A stretch of 23,330 bases of DNA, from contig JAHHSF010000004.1 of NCBI GenBank assembly GCA_020025375.1, positions 1-23,330 of the forward strand. The letters run 5' to 3'. A model generated the notes under the pieces. It was not told the DNA's origin. It saw only the letters and a list, made by a program, of their open reading frames with translations, and searched no databases. Origin of the DNA: Oscillospiraceae bacterium (GTDB taxonomy: Bacteria > Bacillota > Clostridia > Oscillospirales > Oscillospiraceae). How positions within the stretch are numbered: the first letter of the stretch is position 1; every line of letters starts with the position of its first letter. Position numbers and translations under genes: made by a program. Below, one piece after another: positions 1 through 7,597 of this stretch.

Positions 1-1703
1 GCACGGGTCAGGGCGGGGCGCAGGTCGGTGACCAGAAGCTGGACCGTCCGGTTGCCCCGGTATTCGTTGATTTGGGGATAAAAGGCAATGTCCACCTTGT
101 CCCCCGGCGAGAGGGCGGCATCGGCGGTGGTGGTGGAGAAAAAGATAGTGTCGAAGCTCCGGTCACAGCGGTTGACCCGCATCTTCAGGTGCCGGCCGCC
201 CCCCACGTCGGTGAGGGAGAGGACGGTGGCCCCGGACAGGGTAAACACCGGCTTCGGATTGCCCGCGCCGAAGGGTTCCAGGATAGAGAGGGCGCTGATT
301 TCCTCCTCGTTGAGGGAGCTGACCTGCTCAATCTCGGCATCCACATCCAGGGCCGAGACCAGCTCCTCCCCGGCGGCGAACTCCGCCACCCGCTGGTTCA
401 TCCGGCAGGCAAACTCCGGGACGTTCTCCTCGGAAATGGTAAAGCCAGCGGCTAGGGCGTGACCACCGAAGCCCTCCAGAAGGTCGGAACAGCTCTCCAG
501 GGCTTGAAAGAGGTTAAAGCCGCCGAAAGAGCGGCAGGAACCCTTTCCCTTCCCCTCGGAGAGGCAGATCATAAACACAGGGGCGCAATAACGCTCGGCC
601 AGGCGGGAGGCCACAATGCCCACCACTCCCTGGTGCCAGCCCTCGTCGGCCAGGACGATAGCCCGGCGCTTCTCCGCCGGGATTCGGGCCAGACGGGACA
701 GGCACTGGTCGAAAATGCCCCCCTCGATGGTCTGGCGCTCCTTGTTCAGAGCGCAGAGCTGGCAGGCCAGCTCCTCCCCCCGGGCTGGGTCGTTGGTCAT
801 AAGAAGCTCCAGGGCCACCCGGGCGCACCCCATCCGCCCCGCTGCGTTGATACGGGGGGCCAGGGTATAACCCACGGAGGTGGAGGTGACGGCCTGCCCC
901 TCCATGCCGGTCTCCCGCAAGAGGGCGGCCAGGCCGGGGCGGCTGGGCTTCTGCAGCTTCCCCAGACCATAGCGCACCAGGGCCCGGTTCTCCCCGGTCA
1001 GGCGCATCACATCGGCCACGGTGCCCACGGCAGCCAGGTCGGCATAGGTGGCCAAAAGCTCCGCCCTCTTCTCCGGGCCTCCCAGGGCCAGGACCAGCTT
1101 GAGGGCCACCCCAACCCCGGCCAGGTACTGGAAGGGGTAGCCACAGTCCTTCCGGTGGGGGTTCACCACCGCCACGGCGGCGGGGAGGACCTCTTTACAC
1201 TCGTGATGGTCGGTGATCACCACATCCATGCCCAAAGAGCGGGCATACTCCACCTCGTCCACTGCGGTGATGCCGCAGTCCACCGTGACCACCAGGGTAA
1301 CGCCTTCCCCACGGAGATAGTCCAGAGCGGGGGCCCCCAGGCCGTACCCCTCCTCCAGCCGGTCGGGGATGTAGGGGAGGACCTTGCCCCCACGGCAGGT
1401 GAGATAGCCCGCCAGCAGGGTGGTGGAGGTAATGCCGTCCACGTCATAGTCGCCGTAGACGGCGATCTGCTCCCCGGCGGCCAGGGCGGCCTCGATGCGT
1501 GCCACCGCTTTGTCCATATCCTTGAGAAGGAAGGGGTCCCAAAATTGATCCGGCCCGTCGGCCAAAAATTCCGCCGCTTTCTGAGGGGTATCTATGCCGC
1601 GGGCGCAAAGAACCATGGCCGCCAGCCGGGGAATCCCGGCGGCCACCATGGTCCCTAACACTTCCGAGTGGTAGCCCCGGCGGTTCCACTTCTTATACTT
1701 CAT
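1..1703 (-). CDS. recJ: Single-stranded-DNA-specific exonuclease RecJ (3' end outside window)
   Basis: This is a 5'-to-3' single-strand DNA exonuclease of the DHH phosphoesterase superfamily, acting in recombination and mismatch or base-excision repair. I translated 567 codons from the ATG at 1703 without meeting a stop; the stop lies beyond the left edge. Visible motifs are DYDVDG (residues 85-90), VDCGIT (141-146), the DHH signature in TDHHE (164-168), NPHR (181-184), and the DHHA1-type glycine motif GGHALAAG near residue 413. The last part is the OB-like C-terminal domain. Start choice: GAGGGATGGAG lies just upstream, and a TTGTAA/TATAAT promoter precedes it. The reading is direct and family assignment is secure. 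Whether a longer C-terminal extension follows cannot be seen. It is transcribed divergently from the M42 peptidase gene. Confidence 0.95.
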   Translation of the reverse strand, partial: MKYKKWNRRGYHSEVLGTMVAAGIPRLAAMVLCARGIDTPQKAAEFLADGPDQFWDPFLLKDMDKAVARIEAALAAGEQIAVYGDYDVDGITSTTLLAGYLTCRGGKVLPYIPDRLEEGYGLGAPALDYLRGEGVTLVVTVDCGITAVDEVEYARSLGMDVVITDHHECKEVLPAAVAVVNPHRKDCGYPFQYLAGVGVALKLVLALGGPEKRAELLATYADLAAVGTVADVMRLTGENRALVRYGLGKLQKPSRPGLAALLRETGMEGQAVTSTSVGYTLAPRINAAGRMGCARVALELLMTNDPARGEELACQLCALNKERQTIEGGIFDQCLSRLARIPAEKRRAIVLADEGWHQGVVGIVASRLAERYCAPVFMICLSEGKGKGSCRSFGGFNLFQALESCSDLLEGFGGHALAAGFTISEENVPEFACRMNQRVAEFAAGEELVSALDVDAEIEQVSSLNEEEISALSILEPFGAGNPKPVFTLSGATVLSLTDVGGGRHLKMRVNRCDRSFDTIFFSTTTADAALSPGDKVDIAFYPQINEYRGNRTVQLLVTDLRPALTR

Positions 1704-1738
1704 CGCTCCATCCCTCTAATATCAATCGTTTTCTTACT

Positions 1739-1767
1739 ATTATAACAAAAAAGCCGTCGGCTTACAA
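1739..1767 (-). promoter_or_regulatory. Promoter of recJ
   Basis: On the minus strand, -35 TTGTAA (1762-1767) and a consensus -10 TATAAT (1739-1744) are separated by exactly 17 bp. The start codon follows about 35 bp downstream of the -10. A short dyad, AAGCC-GTC-GGCTT, lies in the spacer and -35 region. Confidence 0.7.
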
Positions 1768-1891
1768 GAAAAGAAATATCCTTACAGAGGAAAAAGGGAC
1801 TGCTGCGACTTCCTTTTGATTGGCCCTGGCGGGCGCATGGGGAAAGACGGTGCGGACGACGTCCTCACGCTCATGGAGGTAGACGATTCTA

Positions 1892-1920
1892 TTGTCAATT
1901 TTCTCTGATTGGAGTATCAT
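1892..1920 (+). promoter_or_regulatory. Promoter of the M42 peptidase gene
   Basis: TTGTCA (1892-1897), a 17-bp spacer and TATCAT (1915-1920) precede the ATG at 1957 by a short leader. The divergent recJ promoter is about 125 bp away. The stretch between the two promoters shows no recognisable gene. Confidence 0.65.
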
Positions 1921-1956
1921 AGACCTATCACAAGAAAGAAAAAGGAAGGATTCACC

Positions 1957-2994
1957 ATGGATTTTACCCATTCCAAGGATTTTCTGATGGAGACCGCCAC
2001 CCGGCTCCTCACTACTGACAGCCCCAGCGGCTTCACCGCCAACGCCGCCCAGGTGGCGGTGGAAATTGCCGGGCGTCTGGGCTATACCACCCGGCGCAGC
2101 AACAAGGGGAGCGTCATCATTGAGGTTCCCGGCCGAGAGAATGGCAAAAAGGTGGGCCTCTGCGCCCATATCGACACCCTTGGCCTCATGGTCCGGGCCA
2201 TCACCGACGACGGCCAGCTTTCCATCACCAAGATTGGCGGCCCCATCCTCCCCACCCTGGACGGAGAGTACTGCAAGATCTACACCCGGGATGGGCGGGT
2301 CTACACCGGCACCATCCTCTCCCTCTCTCCCGCCGCCCACGTCTTTGAGGATGCCGATACCCGGGAGCGGAACATGGAGACCATGGCGGTCCGCATTGAC
2401 GAGAAGGTGAAAAACGCCGCCGAGGTCCGTGCCCTGGGCATCGAGGTAGGGGACTACGTCTGCTTCGACCCCAAGACCACCGTCACCGAGAGCGGCTTTT
2501 TGAAGTCCCGGTTCATTGACGACAAGGGCTCGGCCTCCTGCCTGCTCACCCTCCTCCACGAGATGAAGGAGGCGGGAGCAAAGCCCAAGTACGATACTGA
2601 GATCGTTTTCACCGTCTACGAGGAGGTGGGCCACGGCGGGGCCACCTTCACCGACTATGACGAGCTGCTGGCAGTGGACATGGGCTGCGTGGGCAAGGAC
2701 CTGACCTGCACCGAGTACCAGGTCTCCATCTGCGCCAAGGACTCCGCCGGGCCATACGACTACGAGATGACCTCCCGGCTCATCTCTCTCGCCAAGGAAA
2801 ATGGGGTGGACTACGCCGTGGATGTGTACCCCTTCTATACCTCCGACGTGGCAGTGGCCTGGAAGTCGGGGAGCGATGTGCGGGCCGCCCTGATCGGACC
2901 CGGCGTTCACGCCTCCCACGGCATGGAGCGCACGCATTTTGATGGGATGAAGGCAACGATGGAGCTGTTGGCCCTGTATCTGGATTGCCGATAA
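1957..2994 (+). CDS. M42 family metallopeptidase (aminopeptidase, FrvX/PepA-like)
   Basis: This 345-residue cytoplasmic dinuclear-metal aminopeptidase of the M42 (glutamyl aminopeptidase/endoglucanase M) family probably trims N-terminal residues from peptides. The metal and catalytic motifs are in order: AHIDTLG near residue 54 (His and Asp ligands), FIDDKGS near 187 (bridging Asp), EEVGHGG near 222 (catalytic Glu then Glu ligand), AVDMG near 240 (Asp ligand), and a late HASHGMERTH segment holding the last His. Length is normal for the family. The ATG at 1957 is chosen because AAGGAAGG lies 6 bp upstream; an in-frame TTG at 1909 lies inside the promoter and is unlikely. There is no signal peptide. 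Being monocistronic, it may use peptides delivered by the Opp system further along, but that link is inference and the exact substrate is unknown. Confidence 0.93.
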   Translation: MDFTHSKDFLMETATRLLTTDSPSGFTANAAQVAVEIAGRLGYTTRRSNKGSVIIEVPGRENGKKVGLCAHIDTLGLMVRAITDDGQLSITKIGGPILPTLDGEYCKIYTRDGRVYTGTILSLSPAAHVFEDADTRERNMETMAVRIDEKVKNAAEVRALGIEVGDYVCFDPKTTVTESGFLKSRFIDDKGSASCLLTLLHEMKEAGAKPKYDTEIVFTVYEEVGHGGATFTDYDELLAVDMGCVGKDLTCTEYQVSICAKDSAGPYDYEMTSRLISLAKENGVDYAVDVYPFYTSDVAVAWKSGSDVRAALIGPGVHASHGMERTHFDGMKATMELLALYLDCR

Positions 2995-3090
2995 AACGGC
3001 CGAAAAGACCTCCATCAAAAACCCACCCAGGCCCCTTTGGTCTTGCGAAACAAATTCTGAAGGAACCCTTAAAATCCTCTGTCCATGGGG

Positions 3091-3118
3091 TTGCAAATAA
3101 ATTTTTTCGTAGTATAAT
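3091..3118 (+). promoter_or_regulatory. Promoter of the DUF134-NifX fusion gene
   Basis: TTGCAA (3091-3096) and a perfect TATAAT (3113-3118), 16 bp apart, lie about 33 bp before the ATG at 3152. The gap after the peptidase stop at 2994 holds no clear intrinsic terminator. Confidence 0.7.
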
Positions 3119-3151
3119 CAACATATACCGATAATAAAGGGAGGAACCCAA

Positions 3152-3928
3152 ATGGCAAGACCACAGCGGCGACGGAGAATCTGCCGTGAGCCAGCCTATC
3201 CCGCCTTTTCCCCGGATGGCGTGCCCAATCCGGCCCCCACTGTTCTCACTCTGGACGAGTTCGAGGTCATCCGTCTGGTGGACCTGGAGGGACAGACCCA
3301 TGAGCAGGCCGCCGGACAGATGGAAATCTCCCGCTCCACCGCTACCGAGATCTATGAGAGCGCCCGGCGGAAAATGGCCGACAGCCTGGTAAACGGCCAC
3401 CGGCTGCTCATCGCGGGGGGGAGTTACCGCCTCTGCGACGGCACCGCCCCCGGTTGCCCCAAGGGGCGCTGTCACCGCCGGTGCTTGCCGGATGGGGTCC
3501 CAGTCATTGCAAAAGGAGAAAGTATGATGAGAATCGCGGTCACCTATGAAAACGGCAATATTTTTCAGCACTTCGGCCACACAGCCCAGTTCAAGCTCTA
3601 CGACGTGGAGAACGGCGTGATCACCGCCTCTCAGGTGGTGGATACCAATGGGAGCGGGCACGGGGCCCTGGCGGGCTTCCTGGCGAGCAACCAGGTGGAT
3701 GCCCTCATCTGCGGTGGCATCGGCGGCGGGGCTCAGATGGCGCTGGCCGAGGCGGGCATTCGGCTCTACGGCGGGGTGTCCGGGAGCGCCGACGAGGCCG
3801 CCAAGGCCCTGGCCGCCGGCGACCTGTCCTTTGACCCCAATGTCCACTGTGACCACCACGACCACGAGCACGGCGCGGATGGACACGCTTGTGGGGATCA
3901 CGGGTGCGGTTCCCATAGCTGTCATTAA
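3152..3928 (+). CDS. UPF0251/DUF134 HTH domain fused to NifX/NifB-type Fe-Mo cluster-binding domain
   Basis: The protein has 258 residues and two domains. Residues 1-about 95 are a UPF0251 (DUF134) domain: basic N-terminus MARPQRRRR, the conserved LTLDEFEVIRLVDLEG segment, then a helix-turn-helix (about 47-76). A Cys cluster follows (C95, C102, C107, C111). Residues about 126-225 are a dinitrogenase iron-molybdenum cofactor (NifX/NafY) domain beginning MRIAVTYENG and containing FGHTAQF and ICGGIGGGAQ. The tail (232-258) has nine His and four Cys and should bind metal. The family is known in anaerobes lacking nitrogenase, so nitrogen fixation is not implied. A plausible role is a metal- or Fe-S-responsive regulator or carrier (inference). 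GGGAGG lies 7 bp before the ATG. A second ribosome site sits at the domain boundary. Confidence 0.9.
   Translation: MARPQRRRRICREPAYPAFSPDGVPNPAPTVLTLDEFEVIRLVDLEGQTHEQAAGQMEISRSTATEIYESARRKMADSLVNGHRLLIAGGSYRLCDGTAPGCPKGRCHRRCLPDGVPVIAKGESMMRIAVTYENGNIFQHFGHTAQFKLYDVENGVITASQVVDTNGSGHGALAGFLASNQVDALICGGIGGGAQMALAEAGIRLYGGVSGSADEAAKALAAGDLSFDPNVHCDHHDHEHGADGHACGDHGCGSHSCH
3513..3529 (+). promoter_or_regulatory. Internal ribosome binding site and start codons at the domain boundary
   Basis: AAGGAGAA (3513-3520) stands 3 bp before an in-frame ATG at 3524, which is followed at once by ATG 3527. AGGAG to ATG 3527 is 8 nt, the ideal spacing. Initiation here would give a free 133-134 residue NifX-domain protein with the His-rich tail. 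Confidence 0.55.
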
Positions 3929-3970
3929 AAAAGAACCTCCGGCGCGACTTTGTCGCGCCGGAGGTTTTCT
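3929..3970. terminator. Bidirectional intrinsic terminator between convergent genes
   Basis: A perfect 14-bp stem (3934-3947 with 3953-3966) closes a 5-nt loop. It is flanked by an A-run on the left and TTTT on the right, so it gives a U-tail on both strands. It ends the DUF134-NifX gene and the convergent dehydrogenase gene whose stop begins at 3970. Confidence 0.93.
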
Positions 3971-5034
3971 TAGCCTTCCAGCTTTGCCAGCACCGCAGCC
4001 CCCACCTGGGCAGTGGTGGCGGTCCCGCCCAGATCTGGGGTGAGGACCGAGCCGTCCACCAGGACGGCCTCAATGGCGTCAATCAACCGCTTGCCCCAGT
4101 CGGGGTGGCCGAAAAAGTCCAGCATCTGGCTGGCGGCCCAGACGGTGGCCAGGGGGTTGGCCAGACCTCGCCCGGCGATGTCGGGGGCGGAGCCGTGGAT
4201 GGGCTCGAACATGGAGGGGTACTTCCGCTCGGGATTCAGATTGGCACCGGCGGCCAGGCCCATGCCTCCGGCGATGGCGGCCCCCAGGTCGGTGAGGATG
4301 TCCCCGAAGAGGTTGGAGGTAACCACCACCTGAAACCGTCCGGGGTCCTTCACCATGAACATGGAGGCGGCATCCACCAGGTAGGAATAGGTCTTTACCT
4401 GGGGGTAGTCCTGGCCCACCTCCTTGAATATCTGGTCCCAAAAGACCATGGAGTAGTTGAGGGCGTTGCTCTTGGTGATGTTGGTAAGGGTCTTGCCCTC
4501 CTTGGCCGCCAGCTCATAGGCGAAGCGGATGACCCGCTCGCACCCCACCCGGGTAAAGACCCCGTTCTGAATGACGGTCTCGTGAGGCTTTCCGGGATTG
4601 AGCCAGGCACCGCTCCCGGCGTACTCCCCCTCGCTGTTCTCCCGGACGAAGGTCATATCGATGGAAGCCCGGTCCACGTCCTTCAGGGGGCAAGGCGCCC
4701 CCCGGAGGAGTTTTACCGGCCGCAGGTTCACATACTGGTCAAATTCCTTTCGAATCCGCAAAAGCAGGTCCCAGAGGGAAATGTGGTCGGGCACGCCGGG
4801 GTAGCCCACAGCCCCCAAAAAGACGGCATCGCTGTCCCGGAGGCGGTCCATACCGTCGTCGGCCAGCATTTTCCCGTGCTTTAAGTAATACTCACAGCCC
4901 CAGGGATAGTCGGTGAACTGGAAACGGAACCCCCCATCCAGCTGGGCCACCCGGTCCAGGACTTTTTTGCCCTCGGCCAGCACCTCGGGGCCGATGCCGT
5001 CGCCTGGAATGACGGAGATATGGTAAGTATTCAT
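3970..5034 (-). CDS. D-malate/tartrate dehydrogenase (decarboxylating), TtuC/DmlA family
   Basis: This 354-residue NAD-dependent beta-decarboxylating dehydrogenase belongs to the isopropylmalate/isocitrate dehydrogenase fold. It likely converts D-malate to pyruvate and CO2, or acts on tartrate. Family motifs are IPGDGIGPEV (9-18), RENSEGEY (131-138), ITKSN with the catalytic Lys188, SNLFGDILTDL (240-250, metal-binding Asp) and EPIHGSAPDI (277-286). The combination PDHISLW (82-88) and RKEFDQYVNLRP (95-106) matches TtuC/DmlA rather than LeuB, and no other leucine-biosynthesis gene is present. Its start overlaps the upstream glycosyltransferase stop by 4 bp (ATGA). GGAGG in the end of that gene serves as its ribosome site, so the two are translationally coupled. 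Substrate preference among D-malate, tartrate and related acids cannot be settled from sequence alone. Confidence 0.9.
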   Translation of the reverse strand: MNTYHISVIPGDGIGPEVLAEGKKVLDRVAQLDGGFRFQFTDYPWGCEYYLKHGKMLADDGMDRLRDSDAVFLGAVGYPGVPDHISLWDLLLRIRKEFDQYVNLRPVKLLRGAPCPLKDVDRASIDMTFVRENSEGEYAGSGAWLNPGKPHETVIQNGVFTRVGCERVIRFAYELAAKEGKTLTNITKSNALNYSMVFWDQIFKEVGQDYPQVKTYSYLVDAASMFMVKDPGRFQVVVTSNLFGDILTDLGAAIAGGMGLAAGANLNPERKYPSMFEPIHGSAPDIAGRGLANPLATVWAASQMLDFFGHPDWGKRLIDAIEAVLVDGSVLTPDLGGTATTAQVGAAVLAKLEG

Positions 5035-5879
5035 GGTTCCTTCCTCCTTTTGGACGTTTGGCGCTGGGGAAAGGCCACCCCGTCGGTGGCCGCTGAAAGC
5101 AAATAGCCATAGACCTCCAACCGGCGCTCCTCATAGAGGTCTAGGCTCTGATACAGGTCCTTATAATAGGCGAAGGTCATCCGCTTCATCTGGATGAGCT
5201 TCCGCAGGCCGGCCTGGGAATGGACCAGGCTACCCTCCCGTTTGTAGTAGTAATAGACGGGCTTGGGCACGGCGGCGATGAGGCGGCAGTCCCGAAGATA
5301 TTCCAGGTTGAAGAGGAAGTCCTCACACCAGGCCACGGCCTCATCGAAGCGGAGCTCCCGCTTTTCAACGATGGACCGGCGGTAGAGTTTATTCCACAGC
5401 ACCCCATAATAGTAGTTGGCCGGGGCCTTCATCATCCGCTCGGCGTAGTCGGCCCGGTTGAGGTAGCATTCCGTTTTGATGTGCCCCTGCTGGGCCACCC
5501 GGTCCTCCACCACCCGGTAGAAGTGGCCCACCACCAGGTCGGCCCCCTGTTTCTCTCCGGCAGTCACCAGAATCTCGGTGGAGTCCCGGGGGAGCTTGTC
5601 GTCCCCATCGGCAAACTGGAGGTATTTCCCCCTGGCGGCGGCCAGGGCCCGGTTCCGGGCGGCGGAGACTCCAGCATTGGGCTGCTGGATGACCTTGAAC
5701 CGGGGGTCAGCGGCCTCAAACTCTTCACAGATGGAGAGGCTGTTGTCGGTACTGCCGTCATTCACCAGCAGGACCTCCAGTTCCGTCCAGGTCTGATTCC
5801 GCAGGCTTTCCAGGCAGGAGCGGAGATAGGCCCCGGCGTTGTATACCGGGACGATGACGGATACCAGCGGTCGCTCCAT
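5031..5879 (-). CDS. Family 2 glycosyltransferase (GT-A fold)
   Basis: This 282-residue inverting glycosyltransferase family 2 protein transfers a sugar from a nucleotide-sugar, probably to a cell-surface polysaccharide or lipid. The N-terminal GT-A half contains VSVIVPVYNAG (6-16), VNDGSTDNS (39-47), PNAGVSAARN (67-76), and the DxD-type metal motif ADGDD (90-94). The C-terminal half has EDFLFN and other family features and a basic end; there is no membrane segment. The ATG at 5879 is chosen because AAGGGG lies 7-8 bp upstream; extension to 5915 lacks a ribosome site. It forms a coupled pair with the dehydrogenase gene. No other capsule or wall gene is nearby, so its acceptor is unknown. Confidence 0.9.
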   Translation of the reverse strand: MERPLVSVIVPVYNAGAYLRSCLESLRNQTWTELEVLLVNDGSTDNSLSICEEFEAADPRFKVIQQPNAGVSAARNRALAAARGKYLQFADGDDKLPRDSTEILVTAGEKQGADLVVGHFYRVVEDRVAQQGHIKTECYLNRADYAERMMKAPANYYYGVLWNKLYRRSIVEKRELRFDEAVAWCEDFLFNLEYLRDCRLIAAVPKPVYYYYKREGSLVHSQAGLRKLIQMKRMTFAYYKDLYQSLDLYEERRLEVYGYLLSAATDGVAFPQRQTSKRRKEP

Positions 5880-5957
5880 GTTTTCTACCCCTTTCCCTTT
5901 TTCCCATCCTACCACGGGGGATTTTTTTGTGCTGTCCGTACAAATCGGGGCAGTTCA

Positions 5958-5987
5958 ATTATCCTACACAAGGGGGCTTTCTGTCAT
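5958..5987 (-). promoter_or_regulatory. Possible promoter of the glycosyltransferase-dehydrogenase pair
   Basis: On the minus strand, ATGACA (5982-5987) and GATAAT (5958-5963) lie 18 bp apart. The fit is only moderate. No strong terminator is visible after the upstream ATPase gene (stop at 6032), so read-through from the amino-acid importer is also possible. Confidence 0.4.
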
Positions 5988-6031
5988 TGTCCGTCTTACT
6001 GGACCTGTTCGCAGCAATTCCCCATGCTTTT

Positions 6032-6781
6032 TTACAGCACTTTGGAGAGAAATTCGATGGTCCGCTGCTCACGGGGATGGTCGAAGAACTCCTGGGGACT
6101 GTTCTCCTCCAGAATCTTGCCGTCGGCCATGAAGATGACCCGGTTGCCCACCTCCCGGGCAAAGCCCATCTCGTGGGTGACCACCACCATGGTCATATCC
6201 TCACGGGCCAGGTCCTTCATCACGTCCAGCACCTCGCCCACCATCTCGGGGTCCAGGGCAGAGGTGGGCTCGTCAAAGAGCATCACCTCTGGCTCCATGC
6301 ACAGGGCGCGGACAATGGCGATACGTTGCTTCTGTCCGCCGGAGAGGCGGATGGGGTACTCGTCAGCCTTATCGGCCAGACCCACCCGCTCCAAAAGGGC
6401 TTTGGCCTTCTGATCGGCCTCCTCCTGGGTATAGAGCCCCAACTGAACGGGGGCAAGGGTAATGTTTTTCAGCACCGTCATGTGGGGGAAAAGGTTGAAG
6501 TGCTGGAACACCATGCCCATCTTTCGGCGGTGGAGGTCGATGTCGGTCTTAGGATCGGTGATATCCACCCCATCCACAGTAATGGTGCCGCTGGTGGGCA
6601 CCTCCAGGAGGTTAAGGCAACGGAGCATGGTGGACTTACCCGAGCCGGAGGGGCCGATGATGGCCACCACGTCCCCCCTGTCGATGGTAAGGGAGCAGTC
6701 GTCCAGAGCTTTAACGGCGCCGCCGTTGAACTGTTTGGTCACATGGCTGACCTCAATAAGTTTCTTACCGCTGGTCTCCAC
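6032..6781 (-). CDS. Polar amino-acid ABC transporter ATP-binding protein (GlnQ-like), importer 1
   Basis: This 249-residue cytoplasmic ATPase subunit energises uptake of a polar amino acid. Motifs are Walker A GPSGSGKS (43-50), Q-loop Gln93 in VFQHFNLFPH, signature LSGGQ (146-150), Walker B VMLFDEP (166-172), and the switch His in VVVTHEMGF (H203). These sequences are typical of the GlnQ/HisP group. The GTG at 6781 is preferred because GGAG lies 8 bp upstream; the in-frame TTG at 6799 would place that site inside the gene. The start overlaps the permease stop by 17 bp, so translation is coupled. It is the last gene of the set binding protein, permease, ATPase. The amino acid carried cannot be named from sequence. 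Confidence 0.93.
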   Translation of the reverse strand: METSGKKLIEVSHVTKQFNGGAVKALDDCSLTIDRGDVVAIIGPSGSGKSTMLRCLNLLEVPTSGTITVDGVDITDPKTDIDLHRRKMGMVFQHFNLFPHMTVLKNITLAPVQLGLYTQEEADQKAKALLERVGLADKADEYPIRLSGGQKQRIAIVRALCMEPEVMLFDEPTSALDPEMVGEVLDVMKDLAREDMTMVVVTHEMGFAREVGNRVIFMADGKILEENSPQEFFDHPREQRTIEFLSKVL

Positions 6782-7502
6782 GGCGCATTCTCCTTTCAAT
6801 CAATTCGATGGCCTTCCCGGCGGGGAAGTTGATGGCAAAATAGATCAGAGCGGCCAGGATGTAGGGGCCGATGGTGATAAAGCTGCTGGCGGCGACGGTC
6901 TTGGCACCCCACATGAGGTCGTGCATTCCAAGGACCATACAGACCGAGGACTCCTTCACCATGGTGACCATCTCATTGGCCAGGGCAGGAAGAATGTTCT
7001 TCACGGCCTGGGGAAGGACCACCAGCTTCATGCCCTGCCACTGAGACAGGCCCAGGGAGCGGGCGGCCTCCATCTGACCCCCGTCCACCGCCAGGATCCC
7101 TGCCCGGAAGATCTCAGCCACGTAGGCCGAGCTGTTCAGGGCCAGGGCCACCACGCCGGGAATAAAATAGGACAGGTCCACAAAGCCGAAGATCTTGATG
7201 GAGGGGATCTTGATGGCGTTGAACACACCGAAGAAAATGATGGACAGCTGGACCAGCATGGGGGTGGAGCGGAAGACCGCGATATAAGCCCCGGAGATCC
7301 CCCGGACAAGGCGGTTCTTGCTCAGGCGCATGAGGGCCAGCAGAAGGGCGGGGATGACGGCCAGCAGGACCGACACCACCGACAGAAGAAGGGTGTACTC
7401 CACGCCCTGGATAAAATAGACAGCGTATTTTGGCAGAAAGTGAAAGTTAAAAAAGCTGGTCGATGGCAGGGCCGTGTACCAGGCGGCAATGGCTTCAAAC
7501 AT
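6765..7502 (-). CDS. Polar amino-acid ABC transporter permease (HisM/GlnP-like), importer 1
   Basis: This 245-residue inner-membrane permease has about five transmembrane segments, for example around residues 34-58, 82-95, 112-126 and 212-228. The EAA loop that docks on the ATPase is EAARSLGLSQWQGMK onward (145-177), ending in LPALANE. The segment FRSTPMLVQL (77-86) is typical of the polar amino-acid permease family. AGGAG stands 9 bp before the ATG at 7502. Only one permease gene is present, so it probably works as a homodimer. It lies 95 bp downstream of the binding-protein gene, with a stable hairpin between, and overlaps the ATPase gene. Confidence 0.94.
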   Translation of the reverse strand: MFEAIAAWYTALPSTSFFNFHFLPKYAVYFIQGVEYTLLLSVVSVLLAVIPALLLALMRLSKNRLVRGISGAYIAVFRSTPMLVQLSIIFFGVFNAIKIPSIKIFGFVDLSYFIPGVVALALNSSAYVAEIFRAGILAVDGGQMEAARSLGLSQWQGMKLVVLPQAVKNILPALANEMVTMVKESSVCMVLGMHDLMWGAKTVAASSFITIGPYILAALIYFAINFPAGKAIELIERRMRRGDQR

Positions 7503-7552
7503 AGCGGGTGCTCCTATCTTTATTTTTCGAAAGAGAGAATTTCAACACAGAA

Positions 7553-7582
7553 CCGTGCAGGGCCGTTTCCGGCCCTGCACGG
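7553..7582 (-). promoter_or_regulatory. Intercistronic stem-loop between binding-protein and permease genes
   Basis: A perfect 13-bp GC-rich stem (7553-7565 with 7570-7582) with a 4-nt loop lies 15 bp after the binding-protein stop. It has no U-run on the minus strand, so it is more likely a partial attenuator or an mRNA 3'-end stabiliser that raises binding-protein levels over the membrane parts. Confidence 0.65.
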
Positions 7583-7597
7583 CGGGATCTTGTCAGC

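Noticed and set aside
459..1658. Long open frame on the plus strand opposite recJ
   Set aside because: Its translation is low-complexity Gly/His/Gln-rich with no family match, while the minus strand reads as an intact RecJ with all motifs. High GC at third positions makes such antisense frames common.
1768..1890. Small gene or RNA between the recJ and peptidase promoters
   Set aside because: No ribosome site with a sensible frame and only a small GGACG/CGTCC dyad; nothing supportable.
3152..3928. Nitrogen-fixation locus suggested by the NifX-type domain
   Set aside because: No nifHDK or cofactor assembly genes are near; this domain family is common in non-fixing anaerobes.
3970..5034. LeuB (3-isopropylmalate dehydrogenase)
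   Set aside because: The segments PDHISLW and RKEFDQYVNLRP fit the tartrate/D-malate group, and no leu genes adjoin.
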